Assembly: GCA_017552435.1 (NCBI GenBank)
Contig: JAFZPZ010000078.1
Span: forward strand, 1 to 49,259
Reading direction: 5' to 3'
Source of the DNA: Bacteroidaceae bacterium
GTDB lineage: Bacteria > Bacteroidota > Bacteroidia > Bacteroidales > Bacteroidaceae
DNA: 49,259 bases
Below are positions 18,225 through 27,724 of the stretch, piece by piece. Position 1 is the stretch's first letter, and the number at the start of each line of letters is the position of its first letter. Made by a program: the position numbers and the translations under genes. The notes below the pieces were generated by a model. That model did no database searches and was not told the DNA's origin. It saw only the letters and a program-made list of their open reading frames with translations.

Positions 18225-21200
18225 ATGAAGAAATTATTTACTTCAAGCACTCTTTGGTCATGTCTCGTTGCTTTGGCAATGATGATGATCTCTCAGAGTG
18301 CACGTGCGGAGTACGTAAAACTCACGGCGTTAGCAGGCGTTGATGCCTGGTCAGGTGGTGGCGAAACCCATGCAAGCTTGGTGGATACTAAAATTGATAC
18401 CAAGTGGGGTTGCTGGTTCGACCCAAGCCTTGAAGTGGGATGGCCTGAAGATCCCGAACAATCCTCCAATATCTGCTACATTATCGTGAAGGCAGAAAAA
18501 GCTGTTAACCCTGAGTGGTATTTCCTCGTTACCGGTAATGATACAGGTTCTAACCCTGGCCGTAACTGGGCATCGTGGAAAATCTATGGTGGTAACTTCG
18601 AAAGCGACGAGTTGGCAGTTCGCGGAGGCGAGGGCTGGACGCTCCTCGATGACAAGCAGGACGAACCTCTGCCTGAAGCGAACTATGCACCTGTTAACCT
18701 TCAGTTCGACTATGTCGGAACAGAAACTTTTCAGTACTTCTGGATTGAGGTTGAGGCAACCGTAGCAGGTGCTGATGTGTATCAGCAGATGGCAGAGTGG
18801 GGTCTGGGTTCCTATGGCGAATTAGAAGCATATCTCCAGTGGCTTCAAGATCAGGGAACGAGCAAAGACGAGCCCGTCAACTACTACTTTATTGAAGTAG
18901 ATTCTAATACTGCAGGTTTTGGCGGTGAGGGATGCGCAAACCTCTTCGACGGCAATACTGGCACCAAGTGGTGTACTGGTTTCACTGACAGAGAAGAAGG
19001 CGAGACCACGAATGGCAGCTACTTTATATTCAAGGCTTCCCGTTCTATGGCTCCCTCTTATTACACCATGACTACGGCTAATGACACACAAAGTAACCCT
19101 GGCCGTAACTGGAAACAGTGGCGAATCTATGGTATGAATGCCAGCAGCCAAGACGCGGTGAAGCGCGAGTCAGAGGACTGGGTTCTCCTTGATACAAAGC
19201 AAGGCATTGGCACGGATCAGCTTCCTGCAGCCAACTATACGCAGGCTTTCTTCACCCTCACAGAAGGAAACACCACTGAGTACAGGTACTTCAAAGTGGA
19301 AATTGACAAAGCAGCAACCTCTGGTCTTATTCAGATGTCTGAGTTTGCTCTCGGTGATGAATATACCTTTATCCTTGACCGCAATGCAGTTGTTGAAGGA
19401 ATTGAGGAGCAATTTGATCCCGATATTTTCGCGGAGAAGGCTCTGCTCGATGAAATGACTGCGCTCATCGCAAGCATTAGCGCCAGCACTGATCCCACTA
19501 AGCTTGGTGATCTGAGTACAGCAGCAGATGCCAAGATGGCTGAAATCAATGCCTCTGCCAACAACTATGCAGAATTGTTGACTGCCCGCAATCAGGCTGT
19601 GAATGCTATTGAAGGCGGCAATCTGAAAGAAGAAGCAGTTGCCTACTTGACTTCTTGGATTGGCGAGGCTCCGGTCGTTGTCATTGCTCCAAATGAGGAC
19701 TATCCTGTTGGTAACTTAGCTTACATTAAGGCTAACCGTCAAATCACTGGCGCAGAAGCCCTGAAAGAGGCAAACCGCATCAATGCTTACATTATTAATA
19801 ATGCAGCCGTAGAGGTTGATCCCATCAGAGCAATTTATAAGTTCCTTAGCGGTACAACAGACAACTGGAATGCAGCAGAGGGTCCCGAGTATCTGATTGA
19901 TGGTGACCGTGACAACACCAAGTGGGGTACTGCTACCAGCAGTGATCGTTTCCTCATCTTCAAGAGTATTAACCCGGACACAGAGGAGGATGAACCAATC
20001 CAGCCTACTTACTATGGTCTTGTAACAGGTGGTGATACTAGTGATTATCCTGACCGTAACTGGAAGAACTGGAAGATTTTTGCTGCTAACTTCGATTCTG
20101 ACGAAGAAGCCACCAAGAATTCAGACAAGTGGGTTCTGATTGACAACAAGCAGAATATCGGCACAGACATTCTGAAGACTACTAGTCTGTTCGAGAGCTA
20201 TATCTATCTCTCCGAGGGTTGCGCCCAGCCTTATACATACTTCAAGATTGAGGTTTACCAGTCTGGCGGTATGCAGATGAATGAGTTCACCTTCTACAAC
20301 ACCGGTAACCTGAAAGAGTACCGTGAAAGCTTCATTTTCGAATTCGAGGACTATAATCCCGATGATATGGTACCTGCTTATAGTGGCTATGTCAATGGTT
20401 ATAAGGAGAAGTATGAGGAGTTGTGCACCACCGTCAACGCTCCCGACCTGATGAAGATCAAGAACGAGTTGGTTGACCTGCAGACTTTGATTGAAGAATC
20501 CAATGTCTTGTACGGCGAATATGAGGATATCTATGCAGAAGTTGAAGGACTTAGCATTGATGCAGAAAACCTGGGCGCTTGGCAGAAAGGTTATACCACA
20601 GAGAACGTAGCTCCTTGTGCCAAGTACATACGCGGTACACACGCCTATATTCTGGATCCAGATACCCAGCTTGGTGCTCTCGACAATGATGGCCTCAAGG
20701 CAGAGACAGAGTATTTGACGAGAATTGTCACCGCAGTTGATAACGACCTGTATATTCTGCTTGGCGGTCACACCGTTGGAGAATGGGGTGATGGCTTCTA
20801 CGGCAATCTCATCGACGGTATCGACAAGGATACCAAGGACGAAAATGGTGAGGTTATTGAGAAGGGTACCAAGTGGGGTGGCCAGGCTGATGCCGGTGGT
20901 GATACTTACATCATCTTCCGCACATTCGACCCGACGAATCCATTCTTCTATACTTTGACTACAGGTAACGATACTAAAACACAAACAGGTCGTAACTGGA
21001 AGAACTGGTACATCTACGGCGCTAACTTCGAAGGTGACGGCGACGCTACTAAGGATGCTGAGGGTTGGGTACTCATCGATGCTAAGGAAGACATAGGTCA
21101 GGATCGTCTGCATCCCGAAAATGAAACACCTTCTTACTTTGGCTTCAGCACCGAGACTACCGTTCCTTATATCTACTATAAGGTTGTTGTAACTAAGGCA

Positions 21201-23327
21201 TTCTCTGGAACAGCCGTGCAGATGAACGAACTCCACTTCGGTACTGCCGAAGAGTTCGAGGAAATCAAGGACAACTACACTAACGAGGCTAAGGAATTCG
21301 AGACTGAAGTTGTTGCACAGCAAGAGCTCATTGACAAGTATATAGCAACGATTCCCGAAATCGACGAGTGCATGAACATGGAGGCTCTCTTCCGTGTCAA
21401 CTACCAGCTTGAGACCCTGCGCGATTCTATCACTGCAAGCGCTGCTATGTATGCTAAGTTCAAGGAAAAGGTAGAAGAGGCCAAAGCTTATCTCGAGGAG
21501 AACAAACTGGCTGAAAGCGAAGCTCTGACCAAACTGGTTAACTACATTACTACTGACGAAGAGCCCACTGAAACTTATCCCAACGGTACATTTGCCAACA
21601 TCTATGATGAGCACGTATTGGCAGACAGTGTTATTGCTGAGGAGATTGAGTTCCTGCAGGCTATGAAGGCAGCTGCTGTTGCTGCTGGTTATGGCAAGGG
21701 CATGGTTATCACAGACCTGATTGTCAATCCGACCTTTGCAAAGGCTGGTGAGATGCTGAAGGACGAGAAGGGTACCAACATCGGTCGTGAGGCTGAAGGT
21801 TGGGAAGGCTACATCTATCGTACCGCTAATGCTGGAGGTGACGTATATGCAGCTGAGTTCTGCAACGAGAACGCTAAGTTCGACGTTAGCCAGACACTCT
21901 CAGGCTTGAAGAACGGTTTCTATAAGGTAACGCTCAATGGTGGCTATCGTGCTAATGGTGACGAAAAGATGCTGAGCTACAACTACGCTCCTCTGGCATA
22001 CGCTAATGAAGTTGCTACATACGTTCCTGTTCTTATTGAAGGTGCAGCAGAAACAGAAGAAGAGGCCTGGAAGGGGACATATCCCGACAAGCAGATTTTC
22101 AATGTCGACTCTACCGAGACCTATGGTTATGGTATGTGGGGTTGTGAAGGTGCTGCTAATGCATTTGCTCAGGGTCGTTACGCAATCACTCTGGTTGCTA
22201 AGGTAACTGACGGCAAACTGACCATCGGTGTGAAGAACGAAGGCACAAAGGGTAGCGAATGGACTGGTGTAGGTAACTTCGGTCTCGTTTACCTCGGAGA
22301 GGCAGAAACTGATGCTGCCGACGCTCTTAAGGAAGTCGCTGAGTACAATGCAGCCCGCATCATTTCTCTGACTGAGCTTTACGAGTCTGGCACAGAGTTG
22401 TATGAGGACTACACAGACGCTCCTGGCTTCGGTGCTGCCCAGAAGGAAACACTTAAAGAGAATAGTGGTAAGGCCACCTACGAGGCTGAGTTGACCATCG
22501 GTGAGACTATGAAGTCTATCTATGAGACAAAGAAAGCTTACGTTGCCCTCTTTAATGCTTCCGAAAAGGTTTACAGTCATTGGATTGACTATGCTTTAGA
22601 TACTGCAATGGAAGAAGCTGTCTATGATGTAAGAGACAACCTTGATGCAGGTGCTTACGCCGATGCAGAAGTTGCTTTGGCAGCTAAGGCTCAGCTCTAT
22701 GCTGCATATCCCGACTACCTGCAGTTAAAGAACAGTTCCAAGGTGGCTGTTGATCAGGAAGAGTTCACCTTCTCTCTCGAAACAGAAGGAACGAGACCCT
22801 ATCTTGATTTGGCAAATATCTATGAGCCTCTGACAGAGGATAAGGTAATCCTTGCTTTCGACTACACTGCTGCTCAGGACCTTGAGAATGGTAGGATGTT
22901 GTACAATACTCCTAACCTGATGACAGATCCGGTAGAAGAATTTGCTGCAATGCCCGCAACAGAGGAGTGGACAACTGTTTACGTTAATGTATCCAATGGC
23001 ATGAAGAAACTTCAGTTCGGTAGTGCTGTTGATCATGGCATCCGCTGGTACTTCAACTATAATGTTGCTGCTGATACCGTACTGAAACTTGCAGCTCGCA
23101 ACTTCCGCTTCATCACCAAGGCTCAGATGGAGGCCGAAGGCGGTAAGACTCTCAATGGCACTAAGGGTGACCTGAACGGTGACAACAAGGTTGATATCGC
23201 CGATGCAGTAACCGTTCTCGACATCATGGCTGCTGGTGAGTTTGATGCAGCTGCTGACCTCAATGGTGACCAGAAGGTTGATATTGCTGACTTCGTGACT
23301 ATTCTCGATATAATGGCCGCTCAGTAA
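18225..23327 (+). CDS. Giant secreted protein with four discoidin-like modules and a C-terminal dockerin
   Basis: A 1700-residue secreted protein of unknown function. A signal peptide (1-28, ending QSARA) leads into four related beta modules. Their cores are GNDTGSNPGRNWASWKIYG (~104), ANDTQSNPGRNWKQWRIYG (~284), GGDTSDYPDRNWKNWKIF (~601) and GNDTKTQTGRNWKNWYIYG (~914), each followed by W-x-L-(L/I)-D-x-K. The modules look like degenerate F5/8 discoidin (carbohydrate-binding) folds. Helical linkers (~385-490, ~690-800, ~1020-1150) separate them. Residues ~1170-1370 and ~1490-1640 form unassigned beta regions. The end is a type I dockerin with two calcium loops (DLNGDNKVDIADAVTVL and DLNGDQKVDIADFVTIL). 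No catalytic motif is visible, so a surface adhesin or scaffold is the likeliest role. It lies between the CotH protein and a fasciclin lipoprotein on the same strand. Confidence 0.8.
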   Translation: MKKLFTSSTLWSCLVALAMMMISQSARAEYVKLTALAGVDAWSGGGETHASLVDTKIDTKWGCWFDPSLEVGWPEDPEQSSNICYIIVKAEKAVNPEWYFLVTGNDTGSNPGRNWASWKIYGGNFESDELAVRGGEGWTLLDDKQDEPLPEANYAPVNLQFDYVGTETFQYFWIEVEATVAGADVYQQMAEWGLGSYGELEAYLQWLQDQGTSKDEPVNYYFIEVDSNTAGFGGEGCANLFDGNTGTKWCTGFTDREEGETTNGSYFIFKASRSMAPSYYTMTTANDTQSNPGRNWKQWRIYGMNASSQDAVKRESEDWVLLDTKQGIGTDQLPAANYTQAFFTLTEGNTTEYRYFKVEIDKAATSGLIQMSEFALGDEYTFILDRNAVVEGIEEQFDPDIFAEKALLDEMTALIASISASTDPTKLGDLSTAADAKMAEINASANNYAELLTARNQAVNAIEGGNLKEEAVAYLTSWIGEAPVVVIAPNEDYPVGNLAYIKANRQITGAEALKEANRINAYIINNAAVEVDPIRAIYKFLSGTTDNWNAAEGPEYLIDGDRDNTKWGTATSSDRFLIFKSINPDTEEDEPIQPTYYGLVTGGDTSDYPDRNWKNWKIFAANFDSDEEATKNSDKWVLIDNKQNIGTDILKTTSLFESYIYLSEGCAQPYTYFKIEVYQSGGMQMNEFTFYNTGNLKEYRESFIFEFEDYNPDDMVPAYSGYVNGYKEKYEELCTTVNAPDLMKIKNELVDLQTLIEESNVLYGEYEDIYAEVEGLSIDAENLGAWQKGYTTENVAPCAKYIRGTHAYILDPDTQLGALDNDGLKAETEYLTRIVTAVDNDLYILLGGHTVGEWGDGFYGNLIDGIDKDTKDENGEVIEKGTKWGGQADAGGDTYIIFRTFDPTNPFFYTLTTGNDTKTQTGRNWKNWYIYGANFEGDGDATKDAEGWVLIDAKEDIGQDRLHPENETPSYFGFSTETTVPYIYYKVVVTKAFSGTAVQMNELHFGTAEEFEEIKDNYTNEAKEFETEVVAQQELIDKYIATIPEIDECMNMEALFRVNYQLETLRDSITASAAMYAKFKEKVEEAKAYLEENKLAESEALTKLVNYITTDEEPTETYPNGTFANIYDEHVLADSVIAEEIEFLQAMKAAAVAAGYGKGMVITDLIVNPTFAKAGEMLKDEKGTNIGREAEGWEGYIYRTANAGGDVYAAEFCNENAKFDVSQTLSGLKNGFYKVTLNGGYRANGDEKMLSYNYAPLAYANEVATYVPVLIEGAAETEEEAWKGTYPDKQIFNVDSTETYGYGMWGCEGAANAFAQGRYAITLVAKVTDGKLTIGVKNEGTKGSEWTGVGNFGLVYLGEAETDAADALKEVAEYNAARIISLTELYESGTELYEDYTDAPGFGAAQKETLKENSGKATYEAELTIGETMKSIYETKKAYVALFNASEKVYSHWIDYALDTAMEEAVYDVRDNLDAGAYADAEVALAAKAQLYAAYPDYLQLKNSSKVAVDQEEFTFSLETEGTRPYLDLANIYEPLTEDKVILAFDYTAAQDLENGRMLYNTPNLMTDPVEEFAAMPATEEWTTVYVNVSNGMKKLQFGSAVDHGIRWYFNYNVAADTVLKLAARNFRFITKAQMEAEGGKTLNGTKGDLNGDNKVDIADAVTVLDIMAAGEFDAAADLNGDQKVDIADFVTILDIMAAQ

Positions 23328-23346
23328 TATTTCATATAACTCTTTA

Positions 23347-23383
23347 ATTCTCTTGGTCAGGCCTCGTGCCTGACCAAGAGAAT
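23347..23383 (+). terminator. Perfect 16-bp hairpin after the 1700-residue protein gene
   Basis: ATTCTCTTGGTCAGGC (23347-23362) pairs perfectly with 23368-23383 across a 5-base loop. It lies 20 bases past the stop codon. The following tract is AT-rich but not a pure T run, so it may terminate partially or protect the 3' end. Confidence 0.65.
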
Positions 23384-23421
23384 ATATTTAATTTTAGCGA
23401 ACTACTATTTTAATTACTACA

Positions 23422-25581
23422 ATGAGGAAACTAGTCCTTACACTTTCAACCCTATTCTTTATTATCTGTTCTTGTACAGAGGATATTGACACTTCTGCTC
23501 GATACGTTTTCACGGATCATACTATAGTCAGTTATCTTGAGGCACATGCGGACTATTCGCAGTATGTCGAACTGATGAAAAAGGTGCCTGTGAGTGGGAG
23601 GAGTAGGTCTTCCGTCTATCAACTCCTGACGGCGCGAGGCAATTACACCTGCTTTGCCCTCACCAATACGGCTATTGATGCCTACTTGCAAGACCTGGTA
23701 GAACAGGGCTTGATTAGTGAACCTTCATGGGATGCGTTCACAGACAGTGTTAAACTCGATTCTGTACGTAAGGTCGTCGTGCAAAACACAATCATTGACG
23801 GCGAAGATATGGAATCACAGCGATATACAATGTCGCTGATTACTTCAATTGGAAACGGAAAAGAAAATGCAGAGTTCCCTCTGCCCAACATATATGATCA
23901 TAAATTGACGGTCAGCAGAAAAGCTAAGGTTGACACCCTTTATCTTGACCAAGACTGTGCCATTGATCCCATCAATTGCGACATTCCTGTTATCAATGGT
24001 GTCATACATAAAATCCACAAAGTCATAGCTCCTAAGGACGAGTCCTGTGCCCGCTATCTACAGAATATTTTGGACACAAAGCGAGAAGGTTATCTGATGT
24101 TCGCCAAAGCGATACAGGCTTGCGGACTGCTTGACACATTGGGCAAGGTACGAGACGAGGCATACGAGTCATTGTACCAAGCGGAAGGCGAAAATCTCGA
24201 TATGAAGGATTACCAGTCGAAGGGTGGTGGTGATATGTCCGCAACGGCCGGCGACCCTGATGCACATGCTCCCGAACACCGCAAGTACGGCTTTACCCTC
24301 TTCTGCGAGAAGGATGAGTTCTGGCAATCACAGGGCATCGACCCTGCAGCCTCTGATGCCGTAGAGAAACTGCAAGACTGGATAGTCACAAATAAAATGT
24401 ACCTCAGCGATGGAGGCTATGTTGCCGACACCGATTACGAGTCGCCTAAGAACATGTTGCATCAATGGTTGGTATACCATATCCTACCAATGAGGATTCC
24501 TGCCAACAAACTTGTCTATCATTGCAACGAGTTGGGTTATAGTTACAGCTCTCCTACCAAATACACGATTCCTGTTATGGAGTGGTATCCTGTATATGAA
24601 GGCGGACGTCTGATTAAGATATATGAGAGCCCAGAAAGTCAAGGTATCTACTTGAACAGTTTCCCGGAAAGAAATATCGGCATAAAAGATGATGGACACG
24701 AAAGTTATTGTGCTCCTGACAAGCGTGGTATTTTGATTCTGACAAATGATGCAATGACAGAGGTCACTAACATCGCCAATGCATGCATCTATCCTATAGA
24801 ACAGCCTTTGGCCTATACGGATGTCACTCGCGACGACTTAGGTAAGGAACGTATCCGCTTCGACCTCTTCTCTCTCTTTCCTGAGGCTATCACCAATGGC
24901 ATTCGTCGTGCAGACAGTCCGCTTGGTAAGTGGCAGCATGTTTTCGTTTCTTTATATAATAGGTATAATTATTTCGACAACATGACAGTCATGAACAACG
25001 AGACGCACCTTATCCATTACAATGGTTATAAGACCGCGTGGGCGAACTATAGCGGTGATGAGGACAAGGCCTTCGGTCAGTTTGATATCAGGTTCAGGCT
25101 GCCTCCTGTTCCAAAACGCAATACATACGAGTTCCGTTATAAACTTCTTGCCACTGCGGCCCGAGGCATTGTACAGGTTTATTTTGGCAGTGACCCTGAA
25201 AAACTGCCGGTAGCTGGCATTCCTATCAATATGACGCATGGCGTGGTCTTAACTTTCGGTGAAGACGCAACGTGGGGAGATTTGAGTGATTCTGGTAAGG
25301 ATGAAGATGAAATCATCGACATCGACCACAAACTTCGCAACCATGGTCTGATGAAAGCCACAAAGCATGAGACAGAGATGAGTGCAACGACTGCCCGAGC
25401 TAAAGAGAACTGCTGCCGTATTATCATTACGCGACAGACGCTCGACCCGAACGAGACCTATTATGTCCGCTTCAAGACGGTGCAGCCTGACAAGGAGAGG
25501 CCAGAACTCTATCTTGACTATTTCGAATACTGCCCCAAGGAGATCTATGACAGCCCCGAAAAGCCGGAAGATATCTGGTAA
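23422..25581 (+). CDS. Fasciclin-domain lipoprotein (paralogue of the gene at 41094-43235)
   Basis: A 719-residue surface or periplasmic lipoprotein. The signal peptide ends in a lipobox (FIICSC, Cys ~18). Residues ~25-210 form a fasciclin (FAS1)-like domain with its typical close, INCDIPVINGVIHKIHKVI. FAS1 domains are adhesive in many organisms. The C-terminal ~450 residues are unfamiliar beta-rich sequence, ending YCPKEIYDSPEKPEDIW. The lipoprotein encoded at 41094-43235 has the same plan and nearly the same start (IDTSARYVF) and end, so the two are paralogues. It follows the 1700-residue gene by 94 bases and precedes the GH29 gene by 34, which suggests cotranscription with GH29. Such proteins often accompany SusC/SusD systems in Bacteroidetes, but none is in this window. 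Confidence 0.8.
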   Translation: MRKLVLTLSTLFFIICSCTEDIDTSARYVFTDHTIVSYLEAHADYSQYVELMKKVPVSGRSRSSVYQLLTARGNYTCFALTNTAIDAYLQDLVEQGLISEPSWDAFTDSVKLDSVRKVVVQNTIIDGEDMESQRYTMSLITSIGNGKENAEFPLPNIYDHKLTVSRKAKVDTLYLDQDCAIDPINCDIPVINGVIHKIHKVIAPKDESCARYLQNILDTKREGYLMFAKAIQACGLLDTLGKVRDEAYESLYQAEGENLDMKDYQSKGGGDMSATAGDPDAHAPEHRKYGFTLFCEKDEFWQSQGIDPAASDAVEKLQDWIVTNKMYLSDGGYVADTDYESPKNMLHQWLVYHILPMRIPANKLVYHCNELGYSYSSPTKYTIPVMEWYPVYEGGRLIKIYESPESQGIYLNSFPERNIGIKDDGHESYCAPDKRGILILTNDAMTEVTNIANACIYPIEQPLAYTDVTRDDLGKERIRFDLFSLFPEAITNGIRRADSPLGKWQHVFVSLYNRYNYFDNMTVMNNETHLIHYNGYKTAWANYSGDEDKAFGQFDIRFRLPPVPKRNTYEFRYKLLATAARGIVQVYFGSDPEKLPVAGIPINMTHGVVLTFGEDATWGDLSDSGKDEDEIIDIDHKLRNHGLMKATKHETEMSATTARAKENCCRIIITRQTLDPNETYYVRFKTVQPDKERPELYLDYFEYCPKEIYDSPEKPEDIW

Positions 25582-25585
25582 GAAC

Positions 25586-25616
25586 CTATTGGCCCTATGA
25601 GGCCATATAAGCCCAA
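25586..25616 (+). repeat. GGCCCC/TAAGCCC junction repeat
   Basis: The 34-base gap before the GH29 gene contains CCTATTGGCCC, TATGAGGCC and ATATAAGCCC in a row. It is the same word set as at 4224-4258 and 11812-11836. The first possible GH29 start codon (25616) lies at its edge. Confidence 0.6.
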
Positions 25617-26998
25617 TGAACCTTATGAGAAGAATCTTCTTTTCCCTTTTTTTGCTGGCTGCTTTCTCGGCGGTAGCTCAACAGAAATCGTTGCATGAGC
25701 TACAGCAGGCTTTCGTTGATTTGCGCTTCGGTATGTTCATCCATTACAACATGCCCACCTATTCACTCGAGGACTGGCCCGACCCCGATATGCCTGTGTC
25801 TGCTTTTGCCCCGACACATCTCGATTGTCACCAGTGGGCCAGGGCTGCCAAGGCAGCAAACATGAGCTACGGTTGCCTCACCACCAAGCATCATAGTGGC
25901 TTTTGCATCTGGGATACGAAGACTACGGACTACAACTCTATGCAGTCGCCAGCCCATGTGGATGTTGTTCGTCAATATGTCGATGCTTTTCGAGAGGAGG
26001 GACTTGCCGTGATGCTCTATTTCAGCATCCTCGACACACACCACCGCATCCGTCCGGGGCACATCAAGCCACAGAAGCACACCGACTATATCAAGTCACA
26101 GTTGCGGGAACTGCTCACGAATTACGGCGAGATAACCGCACTCATCATCGACGGGTGGGATGCTCCTTGGTCGCGTATCTCCTACGATGAAATCTCTTTC
26201 CCCGAGATATACGACTACGTCAAGAGCCTGCAACCTAACTGCCTGCTCATGGACCTCAATGCTGCCAAGTATCCCCGCGAGGCACTCTTCTATACTGATA
26301 TCAAGAGCTACGAGCAGGGTGCAGGACAGAAGATTAGCACCACCGAGAACCGTCTGCCTGCCTTGGCTTGCCTGAGCATACAGCGTACCTGGTTCTGGAA
26401 GGAGTCGATGCCTACCGACCAGCTCAAGGATGTCCGCTGGCTTGTCGAGGAAAACGTCCGCCCCTACAACAATGCTTACTGCAACTTCATCCTCAATGTT
26501 GCCCCTAACCGTGAAGGCAGGATGGATGACAATGCTGTCGAGGCACTGCGACAGATAGGTCAGATGTGGCAGAATGAAGGCCCCACGCAACCCATTCCCG
26601 ATTGCGACGCCCCCATCACACTGCGCAATATTGCTAAGAACTGCCCCACTGAGTACAGTTGGAGCGACGATTACGCTCTTGGCGACTTTGCCAACGACGA
26701 TAACTTCGGAAGCAGCTGGAGGCCTTATCCAACTATCAAAGAACCTTGGTGGGAGGTTGACCTGAAAGGTAAGAAGAGCATATCACTCGTTACAATTGTC
26801 GAAGGGACAAAGGGTAGTATGCAGGCATACAGATTGGAGTACAAGCAAGGCAATCGCTGGCAAACGCTCTTCGAGGGAACGGCTCCTGAATGCCGCGTCA
26901 AGCAGCACCGTTTTTCACCTGTTAAGGCCGAGAAAGTGCGTATTACCATTACTCGTCATCAAGGCAAAGTTGCCCTTTCAGAAGTAGGGGTGTACTGA
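25616..26998 (+). CDS. Glycoside hydrolase family 29 alpha-L-fucosidase with C-terminal discoidin-like domain
   Basis: A 460-residue secreted enzyme expected to release alpha-linked fucose by a retaining mechanism. A signal peptide (MRRIFFSLFLLAAFSAVAQ) begins at ATG 25625; the ATG at 25616 adds three residues, so the start is uncertain by 9 bases. GH29 signatures are the RFGMFIHYNMP opening, YGCLTTKHHSGFCIWD with the conserved HH pair, and LIIDGWDAPW, whose first Asp (D179) is the likely nucleophile. The final ~130 residues (from ~330, GDFANDDNFGSSWRPY) form an F5/8-type binding domain. Fucose is a common cap on mucin and plant glycans, and this family can also cleave xyloglucan. The acid/base residue is not conserved enough across GH29 to name. 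A terminator follows at 27013-27057. Confidence 0.85.
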   Translation: MNLMRRIFFSLFLLAAFSAVAQQKSLHELQQAFVDLRFGMFIHYNMPTYSLEDWPDPDMPVSAFAPTHLDCHQWARAAKAANMSYGCLTTKHHSGFCIWDTKTTDYNSMQSPAHVDVVRQYVDAFREEGLAVMLYFSILDTHHRIRPGHIKPQKHTDYIKSQLRELLTNYGEITALIIDGWDAPWSRISYDEISFPEIYDYVKSLQPNCLLMDLNAAKYPREALFYTDIKSYEQGAGQKISTTENRLPALACLSIQRTWFWKESMPTDQLKDVRWLVEENVRPYNNAYCNFILNVAPNREGRMDDNAVEALRQIGQMWQNEGPTQPIPDCDAPITLRNIAKNCPTEYSWSDDYALGDFANDDNFGSSWRPYPTIKEPWWEVDLKGKKSISLVTIVEGTKGSMQAYRLEYKQGNRWQTLFEGTAPECRVKQHRFSPVKAEKVRITITRHQGKVALSEVGVY

Positions 26999-27012
26999 AA
27001 TAACATTTTCCG

Positions 27013-27057
27013 AATGACCTATCTGTTACAGATAATAGCAGATAGGTCATTTTTTTT
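27013..27057 (+). terminator. Intrinsic terminator after the GH29 gene
   Basis: A 13-bp stem (AATGACCTATCTG with CAGATAGGTCATT) around a 13-base loop is followed by eight T. It ends the fasciclin-GH29 transcript. Confidence 0.85.
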
Positions 27058-27068
27058 AGGCAGACGCA

Positions 27069-27098
27069 TTGAAATCCCAAAGGATTTTTGTACCTTCG
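27069..27098 (+). promoter_or_regulatory. Promoter of the V-ATPase operon
   Basis: TACCTTCG (27091-27098) is a near-consensus -7 element with a TTG (27069-27071) 19 bases upstream. The first start codon lies 33 bases downstream, at 27132. Confidence 0.6.
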
Positions 27099-27131
27099 TG
27101 CCGAAATTTTGATTAAATTCACACAAAACTA

Positions 27132-27719
27132 ATGGAAAAGATACAGGAACTCACTGAGAAAATCTTGCGCGAAGGTGTGGAGAAAGGTCAGGCAGAAGCC
27201 GACCGGATCATCCAGCAGGCTAAGGAGCAGGCAGAGCAGATTCTGCAAGATGCTCGCCAACAAGCTCAGGAAATCACAGCACAGGCACAGAAGAAAGCCG
27301 ACGAGACAGCTGCCAACACACGTAGCGAACTTAAAATGTACACCAGTCAGGCCATAAGTGCCCTCAAGAGCGAAGTGACGAATGTCCTGACCGACGGTGT
27401 TGTCAAGGAAGCAGTGGCAGGTCTGACTGCAAGTCCGGACTTTTTGGGTAAGTTTGCTGTTGCCATGGCCGAGAAATGGAGCACCGATGAGCCCATTGTG
27501 ATCTCCAGTTCAGAAGCAGAGAGTCTCAAGGCATATTTTGCAGCCAAGGCAAAAGCTTTGCTCGACAAGGGCGTGACCATCAACAAGGTCAATGGCAAGG
27601 ACACCCTGCTGACTATAGCACCTGCCGACGGCAGTTACAAAGTGAACTTCGGCAAGGAGGAATTCGAAACCTATTTCAAGAACTTCCTGCGTCCGCAGCT
27701 CGTTGAAATGCTCTTCTAA
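27132..27719 (+). CDS. atpE: V-type ATPase subunit E
   Basis: A 195-residue peripheral-stalk subunit of the V/A-type ATPase. It has a long helical N-terminal half rich in K, E, Q and A (MEKIQELTEKILREGVEKGQ) typical of the stalk, and a compact C-terminal half ending FKNFLRPQLVEMLF. Length fits the family. Its gene order (E, DUF2764, A, B) is the usual Bacteroidales arrangement. It is the first gene after the promoter at 27069-27098 and is separated by five bases from the next gene. Confidence 0.85.
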   Translation: MEKIQELTEKILREGVEKGQAEADRIIQQAKEQAEQILQDARQQAQEITAQAQKKADETAANTRSELKMYTSQAISALKSEVTNVLTDGVVKEAVAGLTASPDFLGKFAVAMAEKWSTDEPIVISSSEAESLKAYFAAKAKALLDKGVTINKVNGKDTLLTIAPADGSYKVNFGKEEFETYFKNFLRPQLVEMLF

Positions 27720-27724
27720 GGTAG

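Noticed and set aside
20121-21614. A 497-codon open frame opposite the 1700-residue gene
   Set aside because: Antisense to modules with clear repeats; its product is low-complexity hydrophobic sequence with no recognisable start context.
14103-26998. A complete polysaccharide utilisation locus
   Set aside because: No SusC or SusD pair and no hybrid two-component or ECF sigma system is present, so the term would overstate the evidence.
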